A DNA stretch of 64,000 nucleotides from Janthinobacterium sp. TB1-E2 (GCF_036885605.1 NZ_CP142523.1:6200001-6264000), one strand, 5' to 3'; counted from the first letter of the stretch, positions 19,901 to 28,286 are shown. Numbers and translations are program-made. The notes: generated by a model from the sequence alone, not told the origin.

Positions 19901-21717
19901 ACGACGGATGGCTGCGCCAGTTTCGCCGCGCTGGCGGCATCGACCGTCAGGCTGGTGACGAAATAGCGCGTGCCGTCGGCCAGCGACACGGAATACGCCT
20001 GTTCGCGGTCGATGGCCACGCCCGCGTTGTGCAGTGCCGGCAGGATGGTCGACAGCGGCGGCACCTTGTTGGCCGAGTACAAACGGATCGTGGTGACGGC
20101 GCCCGTCTCGATGCGCACGGCCACGTGCGACGGATCCGTATTGCGCAGGATGGTGTCGAGGTCGCGGAAGGCGACGGCCGGCGCGGTGGCGGCCACGTAA
20201 TCGAGCGGTAACGTGGCGCACAGTTTGCGCAGGCTGGTGCGCAGGTCCACGTCGGGCACGGCGTCGGCCACGGCGGCAAAACCGTTATGCCAGCCGTCGA
20301 GCACGCTCAGCAGCGGCTGTTCGATATCCGTTTCCAGGTCCAGCGGGTAGCGCGCGGCGTGGGCGATCAGGTAGACGCGCGCCAGAGGACCGTCGGCCAC
20401 CAGGGTTTGCATGCTCACATGCGTGGCGCCGGAACTGGCTTGCAGGGCTTTTGCCAGGCTCGAAGCGACGCTGGCGCTGTAGCGCTCGCGCGGCAGGTAG
20501 ACCAGCACGTTCAAGTGGCGCGCATACACGTCGCGGCGCGCGAAGACCTTGGTGCGCGGCTGCTTGTACAGCGAAACGACGGAACCGCACACTTGCGCCA
20601 GCCAGTCGAGATCCGCTTCCAGCGCTTCCGTGCGCGGCAAGGACTCAAGGATTTCGCGGAATTTCTCGGCACGGAAGCCTTGCTGGCGCACGCCGGCCAG
20701 GCTCAAAACCTTGGCCACGCGGCCACGCGCAAACGGCAGCGCCGCCAGCGGGGTGGAATTGCCGGCGCGAGTGAACAGGCCGACGAAGCAATGCTCGCCC
20801 AGGATCGCGCCTTGCGCATCCATGTCGCGCACGCCGATGAAGTCCAGCTGCTGGTCGCGGTGCAAAGTGCCCGCCACGTCGGCCTTGACGATGGACAGCG
20901 CCGAATCGCGCTTGGCCAGGGTGTCGAAGTCGCCCGGGATATTCGCCAGGCAGGTGCCGTAGACCGGGTGCGCCGTATCCTGCAGCACGCCGACACGGCT
21001 CGGAATGTCGCGTTCGAGTTCGCGCACGCCCGGCTTGACGCGGTAGTAGGCGTAACCAAATACTTCAAAGCCGCCGCTGCGGGCCCACTCCAGGAAGGCC
21101 GCCACCTCCGCGCCTTCTTCGCCATGCTGCGATGCCGCCGTGGCGACGGCGGCCAGGCGCTCGCTCATGGCGGCGCTATCGCGGCGCACGACGGCCGCGT
21201 CACGCGCGACCGTCTCCAGGGCGGCGACCAGCGCGGCCTGGGCTTGCGGCGCCAGCTCTTCGTCGAGCAGCACCAGCACATACGATTCGAGCGGGTCGCC
21301 CGGCTGGCGCACCGCTTCGACGCTGCCGTCGGCGGCGCGGCGCACGGGCAGCACGGTGTTCATCACGCCACGCACGGCCAGGTGCTGGCGGCGCATGGCC
21401 ATGACGATGGAGTCGACCAGGTAAGGCATGTCTTCGTTCAGGATCAGCAAGGCGCTCGCCATGCCGCCACGTCCATCCGCATAACGCAGGGTGGCGATCT
21501 GGCAGCCGTTGCCGGTGCGCTTGGCCGCTTGCGTGAAGCCCTCGACCAGCACGGGCGCCAGGCTGTCGGGCGCGATATCGGCCAGGTCTTCGGCGTCGAG
21601 CGAGTCGAGCCATGCCTGCACCAGCTGCACGACAGGCGCTGCCGCCTTGCCTGCATTGCCAGCCGCGTTAATCAACTCCAGCGTTTGTGTACGCAAATCT
21701 TGTGGCGTGTGATTCAT
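16990..21717 (-). CDS. gdhB: NAD-specific glutamate dehydrogenase, 180-kDa type
   Basis: A 1575-residue enzyme of the large NAD-GDH class (like Pseudomonas GdhB), which oxidises glutamate to 2-oxoglutarate and ammonium. The N-terminal half holds ACT-like regulatory regions. The catalytic core has KNAVIVPAGAKGGFV near residue 816, GDMSGDVFGNGVLLSRQLK near 957, YNGGIGTYIKAS, and EGGNLGATQAGRIEFALAGG. A helical C-terminal domain follows. The length is normal for the class. GGAG lies 7 bases before ATG 21717. The gene sits between astB and astE and overlaps astE by one base, so it belongs to the arginine catabolic operon. Pseudomonas GdhB is known to respond to arginine through ArgR. Confidence 0.94.
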   Translation of the reverse strand: MNHTPQDLRTQTLELINAAGNAGKAAAPVVQLVQAWLDSLDAEDLADIAPDSLAPVLVEGFTQAAKRTGNGCQIATLRYADGRGGMASALLILNEDMPYLVDSIVMAMRRQHLAVRGVMNTVLPVRRAADGSVEAVRQPGDPLESYVLVLLDEELAPQAQAALVAALETVARDAAVVRRDSAAMSERLAAVATAASQHGEEGAEVAAFLEWARSGGFEVFGYAYYRVKPGVRELERDIPSRVGVLQDTAHPVYGTCLANIPGDFDTLAKRDSALSIVKADVAGTLHRDQQLDFIGVRDMDAQGAILGEHCFVGLFTRAGNSTPLAALPFARGRVAKVLSLAGVRQQGFRAEKFREILESLPRTEALEADLDWLAQVCGSVVSLYKQPRTKVFARRDVYARHLNVLVYLPRERYSASVASSLAKALQASSGATHVSMQTLVADGPLARVYLIAHAARYPLDLETDIEQPLLSVLDGWHNGFAAVADAVPDVDLRTSLRKLCATLPLDYVAATAPAVAFRDLDTILRNTDPSHVAVRIETGAVTTIRLYSANKVPPLSTILPALHNAGVAIDREQAYSVSLADGTRYFVTSLTVDAASAAKLAQPSVVAVAQELFAALFNDTAEDGRLNGLVIEGGLSTREVQLVRAYTSYWRQTGSRFSVRYIAESLRKQPAQVKALVEAFLQRFDPSLSDAQHAQALESIAAIKAGLPSVNHADTEEILGALADLMAATLRTSYFQNNQQGDKIIFKFDTSSLALVPEPRPYREIFVFSRRFEGVHLRGGPVARGGLRWSDRMEDYRTEVLGLVKAQMVKNAVIVPAGAKGGFVCKMMPKDAVRETIAAEGEAVYRLFISSLLEVTDNRSLGNIVPPVDTVCFDEADPYLVVAADKGTATFSDIANGIAVQRGFWLGDAFASGGSNGYDHKKLGITAKGAFEAVKRHFYEMDHDLNTTPITMVGVGDMSGDVFGNGVLLSRQLKLVAAFDHRHIFLDPTPDVAVSFEERARLFALPRSSWDDYNKELISAGGGVYPRTARTIELSPQIRAALDIAETSLPPEELMHRILKSPVDLFYNGGIGTYIKASTETHAQVKDRANDHIRVSGNELRVKVVAEGGNLGATQAGRIEFALAGGRIFTDAIDNSAGVDCSDHEVNVKIWLDVEVNAGKLTEEERNRELYAMTDDVERLVLRDNTQQTHLLVRELQAQSESAVQDGYAALIASLEEEGALSRELEQLPSVAELARRKLDNRGLTTPELAVVIANVKNRFKRILSALPLTGETWAEPVLKPYFPSLLVETRSALDHPLANAILATVLANEVINRCGPLMIRNLAAEHGVDESTVILAWGQAWVALNLAPVFDALDADALTIPRDVSIKVDAQTRVLQQTMIAGVLSVPAEQLRGAGLAELTRLFGAESKRELLKTVGIKSEAALVPGLSPAFVQAWDAVDALEVVAGFLFPALSVPRPASMDLASFLQLGLALRSQAGIDTLERGLKLAAQGKSQEQLRNYAQQALRRTQQRLLTQVLARAEQGNAGQAVDAVTGALGLSAYVAATELEQAMLDVWTLSEAVNKITAKTPAEAAV

Positions 21718-21727
21718 CTTGCATCTC

Positions 21728-21740
21728 CATTACGGTAATG
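21728..21740 (-). promoter_or_regulatory. palindrome before the GDH ribosome binding site
   Basis: CATTAC-G-GTAATG is a perfect 6-bp inverted repeat that overlaps the ribosome-binding region of gdhB. A TTGACA hexamer lies about 47 bases further upstream (minus-strand sense of 21787-21792) but has no convincing -10 box. The palindrome may be an operator for internal control of gdhB, or chance. Confidence 0.25.
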
Positions 21741-21868
21741 TGAATGTCCAACGCTGTCGTTCGGGCTTGTGGCTGGGCGGCAGCGGTGTCAAGAGACGGG
21801 GGTCGCCCGTCCAATTCTGTCTGTGCTACGGATAGTTGTCTCGGATGTTCTGTGTGTTTTTCTATCGC

Positions 21869-23209
21869 CTACAAGTCGTACAATCCAGGTAAGTTGAGGA
21901 TGATCGTCAATTCTTCAAGCGCCGCATGCACTTCCAGCGCCAGCTGCGGGTCGGCCAGGTCGCCCGGCTCCAGATGGTCGCGGTAGTGTTTTTCCACCCA
22001 CTGCACCAGCCGATGGTACAGCGTTTCCGTCATGATCACGCCCTGGTGCATGGCGCGTGCCTCGGTTTCCGTCAGCGCCACGCGCAAACGTAGGCAGGCG
22101 GGCCCGCCGCCATTGCGCATGCTCTGGCGCAGGTCGAAATGTATCAGTTCGTCGATCGGTCCACCGCTGGCCACCAGGCCTTCCAGGTAGCGCGACACGG
22201 CGCGGTTTTCCTGGCATTCCTGCGGTATCACCAGCGCCATCTTGCCGCCCTCTTTCGTCAGCAGCTGGCTGTTGAACAGATAGCTGGTCACCGCATCCTG
22301 GATCGGCACCTGGCCCGTATCCACGCGCAGCGCGTCCAGTTGCGCGCCCGTGGCGGCGACGGCGCGGCGCAACTGTGACAGGCTTGCTTCTTCATCGGCA
22401 AACGCCTGCTCGTGATAGAACAGCACATTGCCATTGCCGACGGCGATGACGTCGTTATGGAACACGCCCTGGTCGATCACGTCCGGGTTCTGCTGCACGT
22501 ACACGGTGCGCTTCGCGTCCAGGCCATGCAATCGCGCCACGGCTTGCGACGCTTCCAGGGTCTGGCGCGCCGGGTAGCGCTTCGGCGATGGCGCGGACGG
22601 GTCGAACTCCACGCGACCATACACGAACAACTCCACCGATGGCGCGCCGTGACTCGCGCCCAAGCGCGTGTGGTTGGCCGCGCCCTCGTCGCCGAAGGCC
22701 GGTGTCGACGGCAGCGCATCGTGCACGGCGAAGTGCTTGTCGTCGCTGAAAATGGCGCGCAGGCTGCGCGCCGACTGCGCGTGCTCGAAGGCGCGGTGCA
22801 GCTTGTTATTCAGATTGGCGGCCGTGAAATGCACGCGGCCATCTTGCGTGTCCGCCGACGGGCTGACCGTGGCGGCATTCGCCGTCCACATGGGCGAGGC
22901 GGAATACGCGCAGGCCAGAATCACCGGGGATTCCTTGTAGGCGCGCGCCAGCACCTCGGCGTCCGTGCCCGTGAAACCGATGGAGCGCAGCAGGCGGAAA
23001 TTCGGCCGGTCCTGCGGCGGCAGCAATGCTTGCGCAAAGCCGCGCGCGGCCAGGGCGCGCATCTTCGCCAGGCCCTGCAAGGCGGCCTGCTTCGGATTCG
23101 AAGCGCTTTTCACATTGCTGAACGAGGCCACGTTGCCGAACGAGAGTCCCGCATAGTTATGCGATGGCCCGACCAGGCCGTCAAAATTGTATTCGCGCGT
23201 GCTGTGCAT
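21869..23209 (-). CDS. astB: N-succinylarginine dihydrolase
   Basis: Second step of the pathway: N2-succinylarginine to N2-succinylornithine, two ammonia and CO2. The 446-residue protein is close to the usual length. It starts MHSTREYNFDGLVGPSHNYAGLSFGN, the AstB signature. It carries FHNDVIAVGNGNVLFYHE with the catalytic His, and the C-terminal GGGPACLRLRVAL with the nucleophilic Cys. ATG 23209 was preferred because AAGGA lies about 10 bases upstream; an ATG three codons earlier (23218) leaves almost no spacing. The ORF open to 23566 overlaps astD and is not real N-terminal sequence. It lies 20 bases after the astD stop. Confidence 0.93.
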   Translation of the reverse strand: MHSTREYNFDGLVGPSHNYAGLSFGNVASFSNVKSASNPKQAALQGLAKMRALAARGFAQALLPPQDRPNFRLLRSIGFTGTDAEVLARAYKESPVILACAYSASPMWTANAATVSPSADTQDGRVHFTAANLNNKLHRAFEHAQSARSLRAIFSDDKHFAVHDALPSTPAFGDEGAANHTRLGASHGAPSVELFVYGRVEFDPSAPSPKRYPARQTLEASQAVARLHGLDAKRTVYVQQNPDVIDQGVFHNDVIAVGNGNVLFYHEQAFADEEASLSQLRRAVAATGAQLDALRVDTGQVPIQDAVTSYLFNSQLLTKEGGKMALVIPQECQENRAVSRYLEGLVASGGPIDELIHFDLRQSMRNGGGPACLRLRVALTETEARAMHQGVIMTETLYHRLVQWVEKHYRDHLEPGDLADPQLALEVHAALEELTIILNLPGLYDL

Positions 23210-23229
23210 GGGAGGCATGTCCTTAAAAT

Positions 23230-24720
23230 TTAAAAATTCAGGCCGGGCGACAGCTTGGCCGGCATTTCCAGAGCGCCGTTCTCGATCGAGGCGACCGGGT
23301 AGGCGCAGTAATCGGCCGCGTAATAGGCGCTCGGACGGTGGTTGCCCGACTTGCCGATGCCGCCGAACGGCGCCGTGCTGGCCGCGCCCGTGGTCGGACG
23401 GTTCCAGTTGACGATGCCGGCGCGCGCGCGCGTCTGGAACGTTTGCCACAGGGCCGGATCGTCGGACAGCAGCGCTGCTGCCAGGCCGAATTCCGTGGCG
23501 TTGGCCACCTTCAGGGCCGCATTGAAATCGGCCACGCGGATCACTTGCAGCAGTGGGCCGAACCACTCTTCGTCGGGAATGCCGGCAGCATTGGTGACGT
23601 CGACGATGCCGGCCGTGACAAAGCCCGCCTCGGGATTCAACTGGCGCATCTGCAGCAAGGTGGTGCCGCCCTTGGCGACCATGTCCTCCTGCGCCTGCAC
23701 CAGGCGTTTTGCCACGGCACTCGATACCACTGGGCCCATGAACGGCTGCGGCTGGGCGTCGGACGCGCCGATACCCAGTTTCGCGGCCACTTCCACCAGG
23801 CGCGCGATGAAGGCGGCACCGGCGGCGTTATCCTGCACCACCAGGCGGCGCGCGCAGGTGCAGCGCTGGCCGGCCGACACAAAGGCGGAGAAGATCGCGT
23901 GGTGCACGGCCGCGTCGACGTCCTTGACGTCCCACACGACGAGGGCGTTGTTGCCGCCCATTTCCAGCGCCAGCATCTTGCCCGGCTGGCCGCCGAACTG
24001 GCGATGCAGGCTGATGCCCGTCTGGCACGAACCCGTAAACAGAACGCCGTCGAGATGCGGATTGGCACCCAGGGCCACGCCCGTGTCGCGTCCGCCGTTG
24101 ACGAGGTTGACGACGCCATTCGGCAAGCCGGCCTGCTGCCACAGCTGCACGGTTTTGATGGCCGTGCGCGGCGCATATTCGCTCGGTTTGAAGACGATGG
24201 TGTTACCGGCGATCAGGGCCGGCACGATGTGGCCGTTCGGCAGATGGCCGGGGAAATTGTACGGACCGAAGACGCCGAACACGCCATGCGGACGGTGGCG
24301 CAGCACGGCGTCGCCATCGGCGATCTTGCTTTGCGTGATGCCCGTGCGCGCGTTGTACGACTGTACCGAGATATCGATCTTGTTGGCCATGGTGGCCACT
24401 TCCGTGCGCGACTCCCACAGCGGCTTGCCCACTTCTTCCGAGATCAGCAGCGCCAGCGCTTCCGCATGCTCCTTCAGCAGTTCGCGAAAGCGCACGCAGA
24501 TGGCGATGCGCTCTTCGACAGGCGTGTCGGCCCATGCTTCAAAGGCGGCGCTGGCGGCCTGGCAAGCCTGCTCGACTTCGTTCTCCGTCGCTTCCAGGCT
24601 GGCCCAGGTCTGCTTGCCGTTCGACGGATCGATGGTGACCAGTTCACGGCCCGTGCCTGGCAGCCAGGCGCCGTTGATGAAGTTCGATGCTGCGCTAGAT
24701 GGATTCAATACGTTAGACAT
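23230..24720 (-). CDS. astD: succinylglutamate-semialdehyde dehydrogenase
   Basis: NAD-dependent aldehyde dehydrogenase that converts N2-succinylglutamate 5-semialdehyde to succinylglutamate. It is 496 residues. The ALDH landmarks are FGPYNFPGHLPNGHIVPAL, the glutamate base in ALEMGGNNALVV near residue 252, and the nucleophilic Cys in SAGQRCTCARRLVV near 288. TFQTRARAGIVNWNRPTTGA and the AstD C-terminus follow. ATG 24720 lies inside the aruG coding end (8-base overlap ATGTCTAA), which implies tight translational coupling. The order aruG-astD-astB is the same as in the Pseudomonas aru operon. Confidence 0.94.
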   Translation of the reverse strand: MSNVLNPSSAASNFINGAWLPGTGRELVTIDPSNGKQTWASLEATENEVEQACQAASAAFEAWADTPVEERIAICVRFRELLKEHAEALALLISEEVGKPLWESRTEVATMANKIDISVQSYNARTGITQSKIADGDAVLRHRPHGVFGVFGPYNFPGHLPNGHIVPALIAGNTIVFKPSEYAPRTAIKTVQLWQQAGLPNGVVNLVNGGRDTGVALGANPHLDGVLFTGSCQTGISLHRQFGGQPGKMLALEMGGNNALVVWDVKDVDAAVHHAIFSAFVSAGQRCTCARRLVVQDNAAGAAFIARLVEVAAKLGIGASDAQPQPFMGPVVSSAVAKRLVQAQEDMVAKGGTTLLQMRQLNPEAGFVTAGIVDVTNAAGIPDEEWFGPLLQVIRVADFNAALKVANATEFGLAAALLSDDPALWQTFQTRARAGIVNWNRPTTGAASTAPFGGIGKSGNHRPSAYYAADYCAYPVASIENGALEMPAKLSPGLNF

Positions 24721-25765
24721 GGGGATGCTTCCTCGGGTTGAGTGACAAGGTGCGCACGGTGTCGCCGTGATGGCAGCGCAGCAGATGCAGTTCATCGTCA
24801 TCGAGCGCGATCTTGCCGCTGTGCGGATTGGCGCTGGTGACGATCATGCGGAAATCTTTCAGATCGGTGTTCGACACCAGGTAAGGCTCGGCCTGGGACG
24901 CGTCGCCGCACACTTCCGGCGCAGCGTCGGCGTCGAGCACGGCCGGCATGCTGTCGCGCATGGCGCGCAATTCGGAGACGCGCGCCTGCAGCACGGGACC
25001 GGCGTCGAAAATATCGACATAGCCTTCGAAGTGCAAGCCTTCCTGTTCCAGCAGGCGGCGCGCGGGCGCCGTGCTCAGATGCACCTTGCCGATGACTTCC
25101 TGCGCTTCGTCGGGCAGGTAGGCCACGTACATGGGCTGGCGCGGCATCAGTTCGGCGATGAACGATTTTTTACCCAGGCTCGTCAAATCGTCGACGTGGT
25201 GGAAATCCATCTTGAAGAAATGGCGGCCCAGGCCTTCATAGAACGGCGAGCTGCCGTCCGGCGCCTGGTAGCCGCGCATTTCCGCGATCAGCTTTTCCGT
25301 GAACAGCTGCGGGAACTGGGCGATGAACAGGAAACGGCTTTTCGACAGCAGCTTGCCGTTGTTGCCGCTGCGGTAATCGGGGTGCAGAAACAGCGAGCAC
25401 AGTTCCGTGCTGCCCGTCAGGTCGTTCGACAGGTACAGGGTTTCCATGCGCGTAAACACGTCGAGCTCGCGGCTGGAATGGACCAGAGTGCCGATGCGGT
25501 AGTTATAGAACGGTTCGTCCAGACCCACGGCGCCCTTGATGGCGCACACGCCAGCCAGGCGGCCCGTATCGGTATCCTCCATGACGAACATGTAATCGCG
25601 CTTTTCTGGCGGAATGGTTTCGGCGAACGAAGCGCAGGCGATGGCCAGGCGGTCGCCCAGCATTTTCATGTCCGGCTTGAGGGTGGTCATGCCGGTGCCG
25701 ACCTGGCTGGCCAGGCCATACAGGGCATCGAGGTCATTGGCGTTGATGGCGCGTACTACTAGCAT
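24713..25765 (-). CDS. aruG: arginine N-succinyltransferase, beta subunit
   Basis: One of two paralogous AST subunits. The enzyme transfers succinyl from succinyl-CoA to the alpha-amino group of arginine (or ornithine). The 350-residue protein has MLVVRAINANDLDALYGLA at its N-terminus, TELCSLFLHPDYRSGNNGKLLSK, and the PMYVAYLPDEAQEVIGKVH and EGYVDIFDAGP blocks of the AstA family. Its N-terminal half is a GNAT-like fold. It starts 13 bases after the aruF stop. AruF and AruG form a heteromer in Pseudomonas; which one supplies catalysis cannot be told here. The alternate ORF start at 25876 lies inside aruF and is rejected. Confidence 0.92.
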   Translation of the reverse strand: MLVVRAINANDLDALYGLASQVGTGMTTLKPDMKMLGDRLAIACASFAETIPPEKRDYMFVMEDTDTGRLAGVCAIKGAVGLDEPFYNYRIGTLVHSSRELDVFTRMETLYLSNDLTGSTELCSLFLHPDYRSGNNGKLLSKSRFLFIAQFPQLFTEKLIAEMRGYQAPDGSSPFYEGLGRHFFKMDFHHVDDLTSLGKKSFIAELMPRQPMYVAYLPDEAQEVIGKVHLSTAPARRLLEQEGLHFEGYVDIFDAGPVLQARVSELRAMRDSMPAVLDADAAPEVCGDASQAEPYLVSNTDLKDFRMIVTSANPHSGKIALDDDELHLLRCHHGDTVRTLSLNPRKHPHV

Positions 25766-25778
25766 AAAATTGACTCCC

Positions 25779-26810
25779 TTAGATACGCACGCAAATGACG
25801 CTATCGCCTTCGGCCACGGCCAGCGCCTCGAGCAGGTCTGCCGGCAAGCCGACGCTGTCCTGCGCTTCGAGCGCATCGCAGGCGAAGGTCACGGCGCGGA
25901 AATTGCGCTCGGCGCCGGAAGCGACCGCATAATTGACTTTCAGGCCCGTGCGGCTGGGCGTGACGCCGGCGACGACGCGGCGCGTGAGCGAGCCCGTAAA
26001 CGAGCGCAGCGCATGCTTGTGCGCCTGCAGGATCGGGCCGCCATCGAAGATGTCGATGTAATCGTCGGCTTCAAAGCCTTCTTCCGTCAGCAGATTGAAC
26101 GCCAGTTCGCCGCTCGGGTGGATCTGGCCCATGGCCGCCTGCGCGTCGCCGGGCAGCAGCGGCACGTACACGGGGTAATGCGGCATCAGTTCGACGATCA
26201 GGGTGCGGTTGCGCGCACCGCCGATGACTTTTTCGGCATCGAGGAAATCCATCTGGAAGAACTTGCGGCCCAGCGCATCCCAGAACGGCGACTGGCCATT
26301 GGCGTCCGTGATGCCGGCCAGCGGCACGAAGAAGCGGTCGCCAAAACGGTGCGGCGCCAGCACGGCGAACAGCAGCCGCGCGCGCGACAGCAGGGCCGCT
26401 TCCAGGCCCGCCTGCTCCATGTTGCGCACATAGAAGCCGGACAGCTGCGAGTACGCCGTCAGCTCCGAGCACAGGGTCAGCGCATGCACGCTGTGGCTGA
26501 TGTTCAGGTCGCGCGAGACTTGCTGGATGACGTCGTTGCGGAAGGAAAAATAGGTGCCGTTCGAGCCGGCCGAGGCGAAGATGGCGGCCGTACCAAAGAT
26601 GCTCTTGTCGAGCAGGGATTCAAGCACGAAGAGATACGACTCTTCGCTGGGGATGTCGACATGGGCGGCAAACGAGGCGATGGAGCGCTCGACGGAGGCG
26701 GCGATTTTTTCGCGCGTCTTCGGCAGGGTATGGACACCCGGCATGGTGACTGCGGCCAGCGCTTCGAGGGCTGCAATATCCGCAATTTCTACCGGACGGA
26801 CAACATACAT
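25779..26810 (-). CDS. aruF: arginine/ornithine N-succinyltransferase, alpha subunit
   Basis: The 343-residue paralogue of the downstream subunit; the pair catalyses the first AST step. It has MYVVRPVEIADIAALEALA, TYFSFRNDVIQQVSRDLNI, LCSELTAYSQLSGFYVRN and the closing EADDYIDIFDGGPILQAHK block. Compared with aruG it has SELTAYSQL instead of the SLFLHPDYR acceptor motif, which is typical of the alpha subunit. AGGAG lies just before ATG 26810. It follows astC across a 94-base gap that holds a strong hairpin, so read-through into it may be adjusted. Confidence 0.92.
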   Translation of the reverse strand: MYVVRPVEIADIAALEALAAVTMPGVHTLPKTREKIAASVERSIASFAAHVDIPSEESYLFVLESLLDKSIFGTAAIFASAGSNGTYFSFRNDVIQQVSRDLNISHSVHALTLCSELTAYSQLSGFYVRNMEQAGLEAALLSRARLLFAVLAPHRFGDRFFVPLAGITDANGQSPFWDALGRKFFQMDFLDAEKVIGGARNRTLIVELMPHYPVYVPLLPGDAQAAMGQIHPSGELAFNLLTEEGFEADDYIDIFDGGPILQAHKHALRSFTGSLTRRVVAGVTPSRTGLKVNYAVASGAERNFRAVTFACDALEAQDSVGLPADLLEALAVAEGDSVICVRI

Positions 26811-26851
26811 GGGTACTCCTTCAATGCTGACGATGCTGGGGTAGAACCAAG

Positions 26852-26878
26852 CCGGCCCGCAGCAAAGCGGCGGGCCGG
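26852..26878 (-). other. strong intercistronic hairpin between astC and aruF
   Basis: A perfect 9-bp GC-rich stem, CCGGCCCGC/GCGGGCCGG (26852-26860 with 26870-26878), lies 27 bases past the astC stop. No T-run follows, so it is more likely an mRNA-stability or partial-attenuation element than a terminator. Confidence 0.5.
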
Positions 26879-26904
26879 TGATCAAACAGGGAGCGGGGCT
26901 AGCT

Positions 26905-28146
26905 TCAGGCTTTCAGCATGCCGTCGATGGCGGCGCGCAGCAGACGGCCCGCTTCGGCGATCTGCTCGTCCGAGACGATCAGGGCCGGCGCCAGGCGCAC
27001 CACGTCCATGCCGGCGATCAGCACCATCAAGCCTTGCGCTTCGGCCGCTTTCTGGATGTCTTTCGCGCGGCCTTTGTAGGCATCGGTGACGACCAGGCCC
27101 AGCAGCAAACCGCTGCCGCGCACGATGGAGAACACTTGCGGGTAATCCGTGATCAAGCCTTGCAGCATGGCGATGGTGTTGACGCTCGCTTCTTTCACAC
27201 GCGCCAGGAATGCCGGCGTGTTGATCGTGTCCAGCACGGTCAGGGCCACGGTGGCGGCCAGCGGGTTGCCGCCGTAGGTGGTGCCGTGGGTGCCGACGGC
27301 CAGCGTTTGCGCCAGTTCATTCGTGGTCAGCATGGCGCCGATCGGGTAGCCGTTGCCCAGGGCCTTGGCGGCCGTCAGGATGTCCGGCGTGACGCCGTAG
27401 CCCATGTAGGCGAACAAGGCGCCGGTGCGGCCCATGCCGCTCTGGACTTCGTCGAAAATCAGCAGGGCGCCCGTCTTGTCGCACAGGGCGCGCAGCTCCT
27501 TGAGGAACTCCGGATTGCCCGGCACCACGCCGCCTTCGCCTTGTACCGGCTCGACGATCACGGCGCAGACATCATCGCCGATGGCGGCACGCGCCGCTTC
27601 GATGTCGTTGTAGGCGATGTGGTCGATCGATGGCGGCAGCGGCTCGAAGCCTTCCGTGTACTTGGCCTGACCGCCGACGGAGACCGTAAACAGGGTGCGG
27701 CCGTGGAAGGAGCTGAAGCACGAGATGATGCGCGACTTGTGCGCGCCGAACTTGGTATGCGCGTACTTGCGCGCCAGCTTCAGGGCCGCTTCGTTGGCTT
27801 CCGCGCCCGAGTTGCAGAAGAAGGCGCGGTCGGCGAAGGTCGCTTCCGTCAGGGCCAGCGCCAGGCGCAGCACGGGCTCATTGGTGTAGCCGTTGCCCAA
27901 ATGCCACAGATTATTGATTTGCTTGGTCAGCACGTCGACCAGGGCCGGATGGCAGTGGCCCAGGCTGTTGACGGCGATGCCGGAGGTGAAATCGAGGTAA
28001 TGCTTGCCTGACTGGTCCCACAGGTCCAGACCGGAACCGCGCACGGGCACCATGGCTGCAGGGGCGTAGGTAGGAACGAGGACCTGGTCAAAGGTTTCCC
28101 GGGTGACTGGACGAGCCGTTACGGTCGAATCAAGCTTGGCATTCAT
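26905..28146 (-). CDS. astC: succinylornithine/acetylornithine aminotransferase
   Basis: A 413-residue PLP-dependent class III aminotransferase. In this operon it removes the delta-amino group of N2-succinylornithine to give succinylglutamate semialdehyde. Landmarks are FCNSGAEANEAALKLARKYA, SFHGRTLFTVSVGGQ, LLIFDEVQSGMGRTG with the PLP-binding Asp region, and the Schiff-base Lys in DILTAAKALGNGYPIGA. Proteins of this clade also use acetylornithine, so it may double in arginine synthesis (ArgD/AruC). It is the first structural gene of the operon, 140 bases downstream of argR. ATG 28146 is about 53 bases from the proposed transcription start. Confidence 0.92.
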   Translation of the reverse strand: MNAKLDSTVTARPVTRETFDQVLVPTYAPAAMVPVRGSGLDLWDQSGKHYLDFTSGIAVNSLGHCHPALVDVLTKQINNLWHLGNGYTNEPVLRLALALTEATFADRAFFCNSGAEANEAALKLARKYAHTKFGAHKSRIISCFSSFHGRTLFTVSVGGQAKYTEGFEPLPPSIDHIAYNDIEAARAAIGDDVCAVIVEPVQGEGGVVPGNPEFLKELRALCDKTGALLIFDEVQSGMGRTGALFAYMGYGVTPDILTAAKALGNGYPIGAMLTTNELAQTLAVGTHGTTYGGNPLAATVALTVLDTINTPAFLARVKEASVNTIAMLQGLITDYPQVFSIVRGSGLLLGLVVTDAYKGRAKDIQKAAEAQGLMVLIAGMDVVRLAPALIVSDEQIAEAGRLLRAAIDGMLKA

Positions 28147-28178
28147 AGCATTTCCCCATCAATATGTTAGGTACTCCG

Positions 28179-28211
28179 CAGCTACGACAGCTACGTGTGT
28201 ACTGCATTATA
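28179..28211 (-). promoter_or_regulatory. candidate promoter and repeat region of the ast operon
   Basis: On the minus strand a TATAAT box (complement of 28206-28211) precedes astC. A -35 match is poor, which fits activator-dependent transcription. Just downstream are two copies of CGTAGCTG separated by one base (28179-28186 and 28188-28195). They could be a regulator half-site pair or leader structure. Confidence 0.4.
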
Positions 28212-28286
28212 AAAAGCGGGATGCTAAAACTCTTTTGAATCTGCGACAAGGATTTTCACAATTCATCACAGCCGGGCTTGCTTTAA

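Noticed and set aside
16972..20211. 1079-residue plus-strand ORF opposite the GDH gene
   Set aside because: It is antisense to a well-supported GDH and has a skewed His/Arg/Gln-rich composition typical of an antisense frame in high-GC DNA.
23210..23566. N-terminal extension of astB
   Set aside because: It lies inside astD; the AstB signature begins at 23209.
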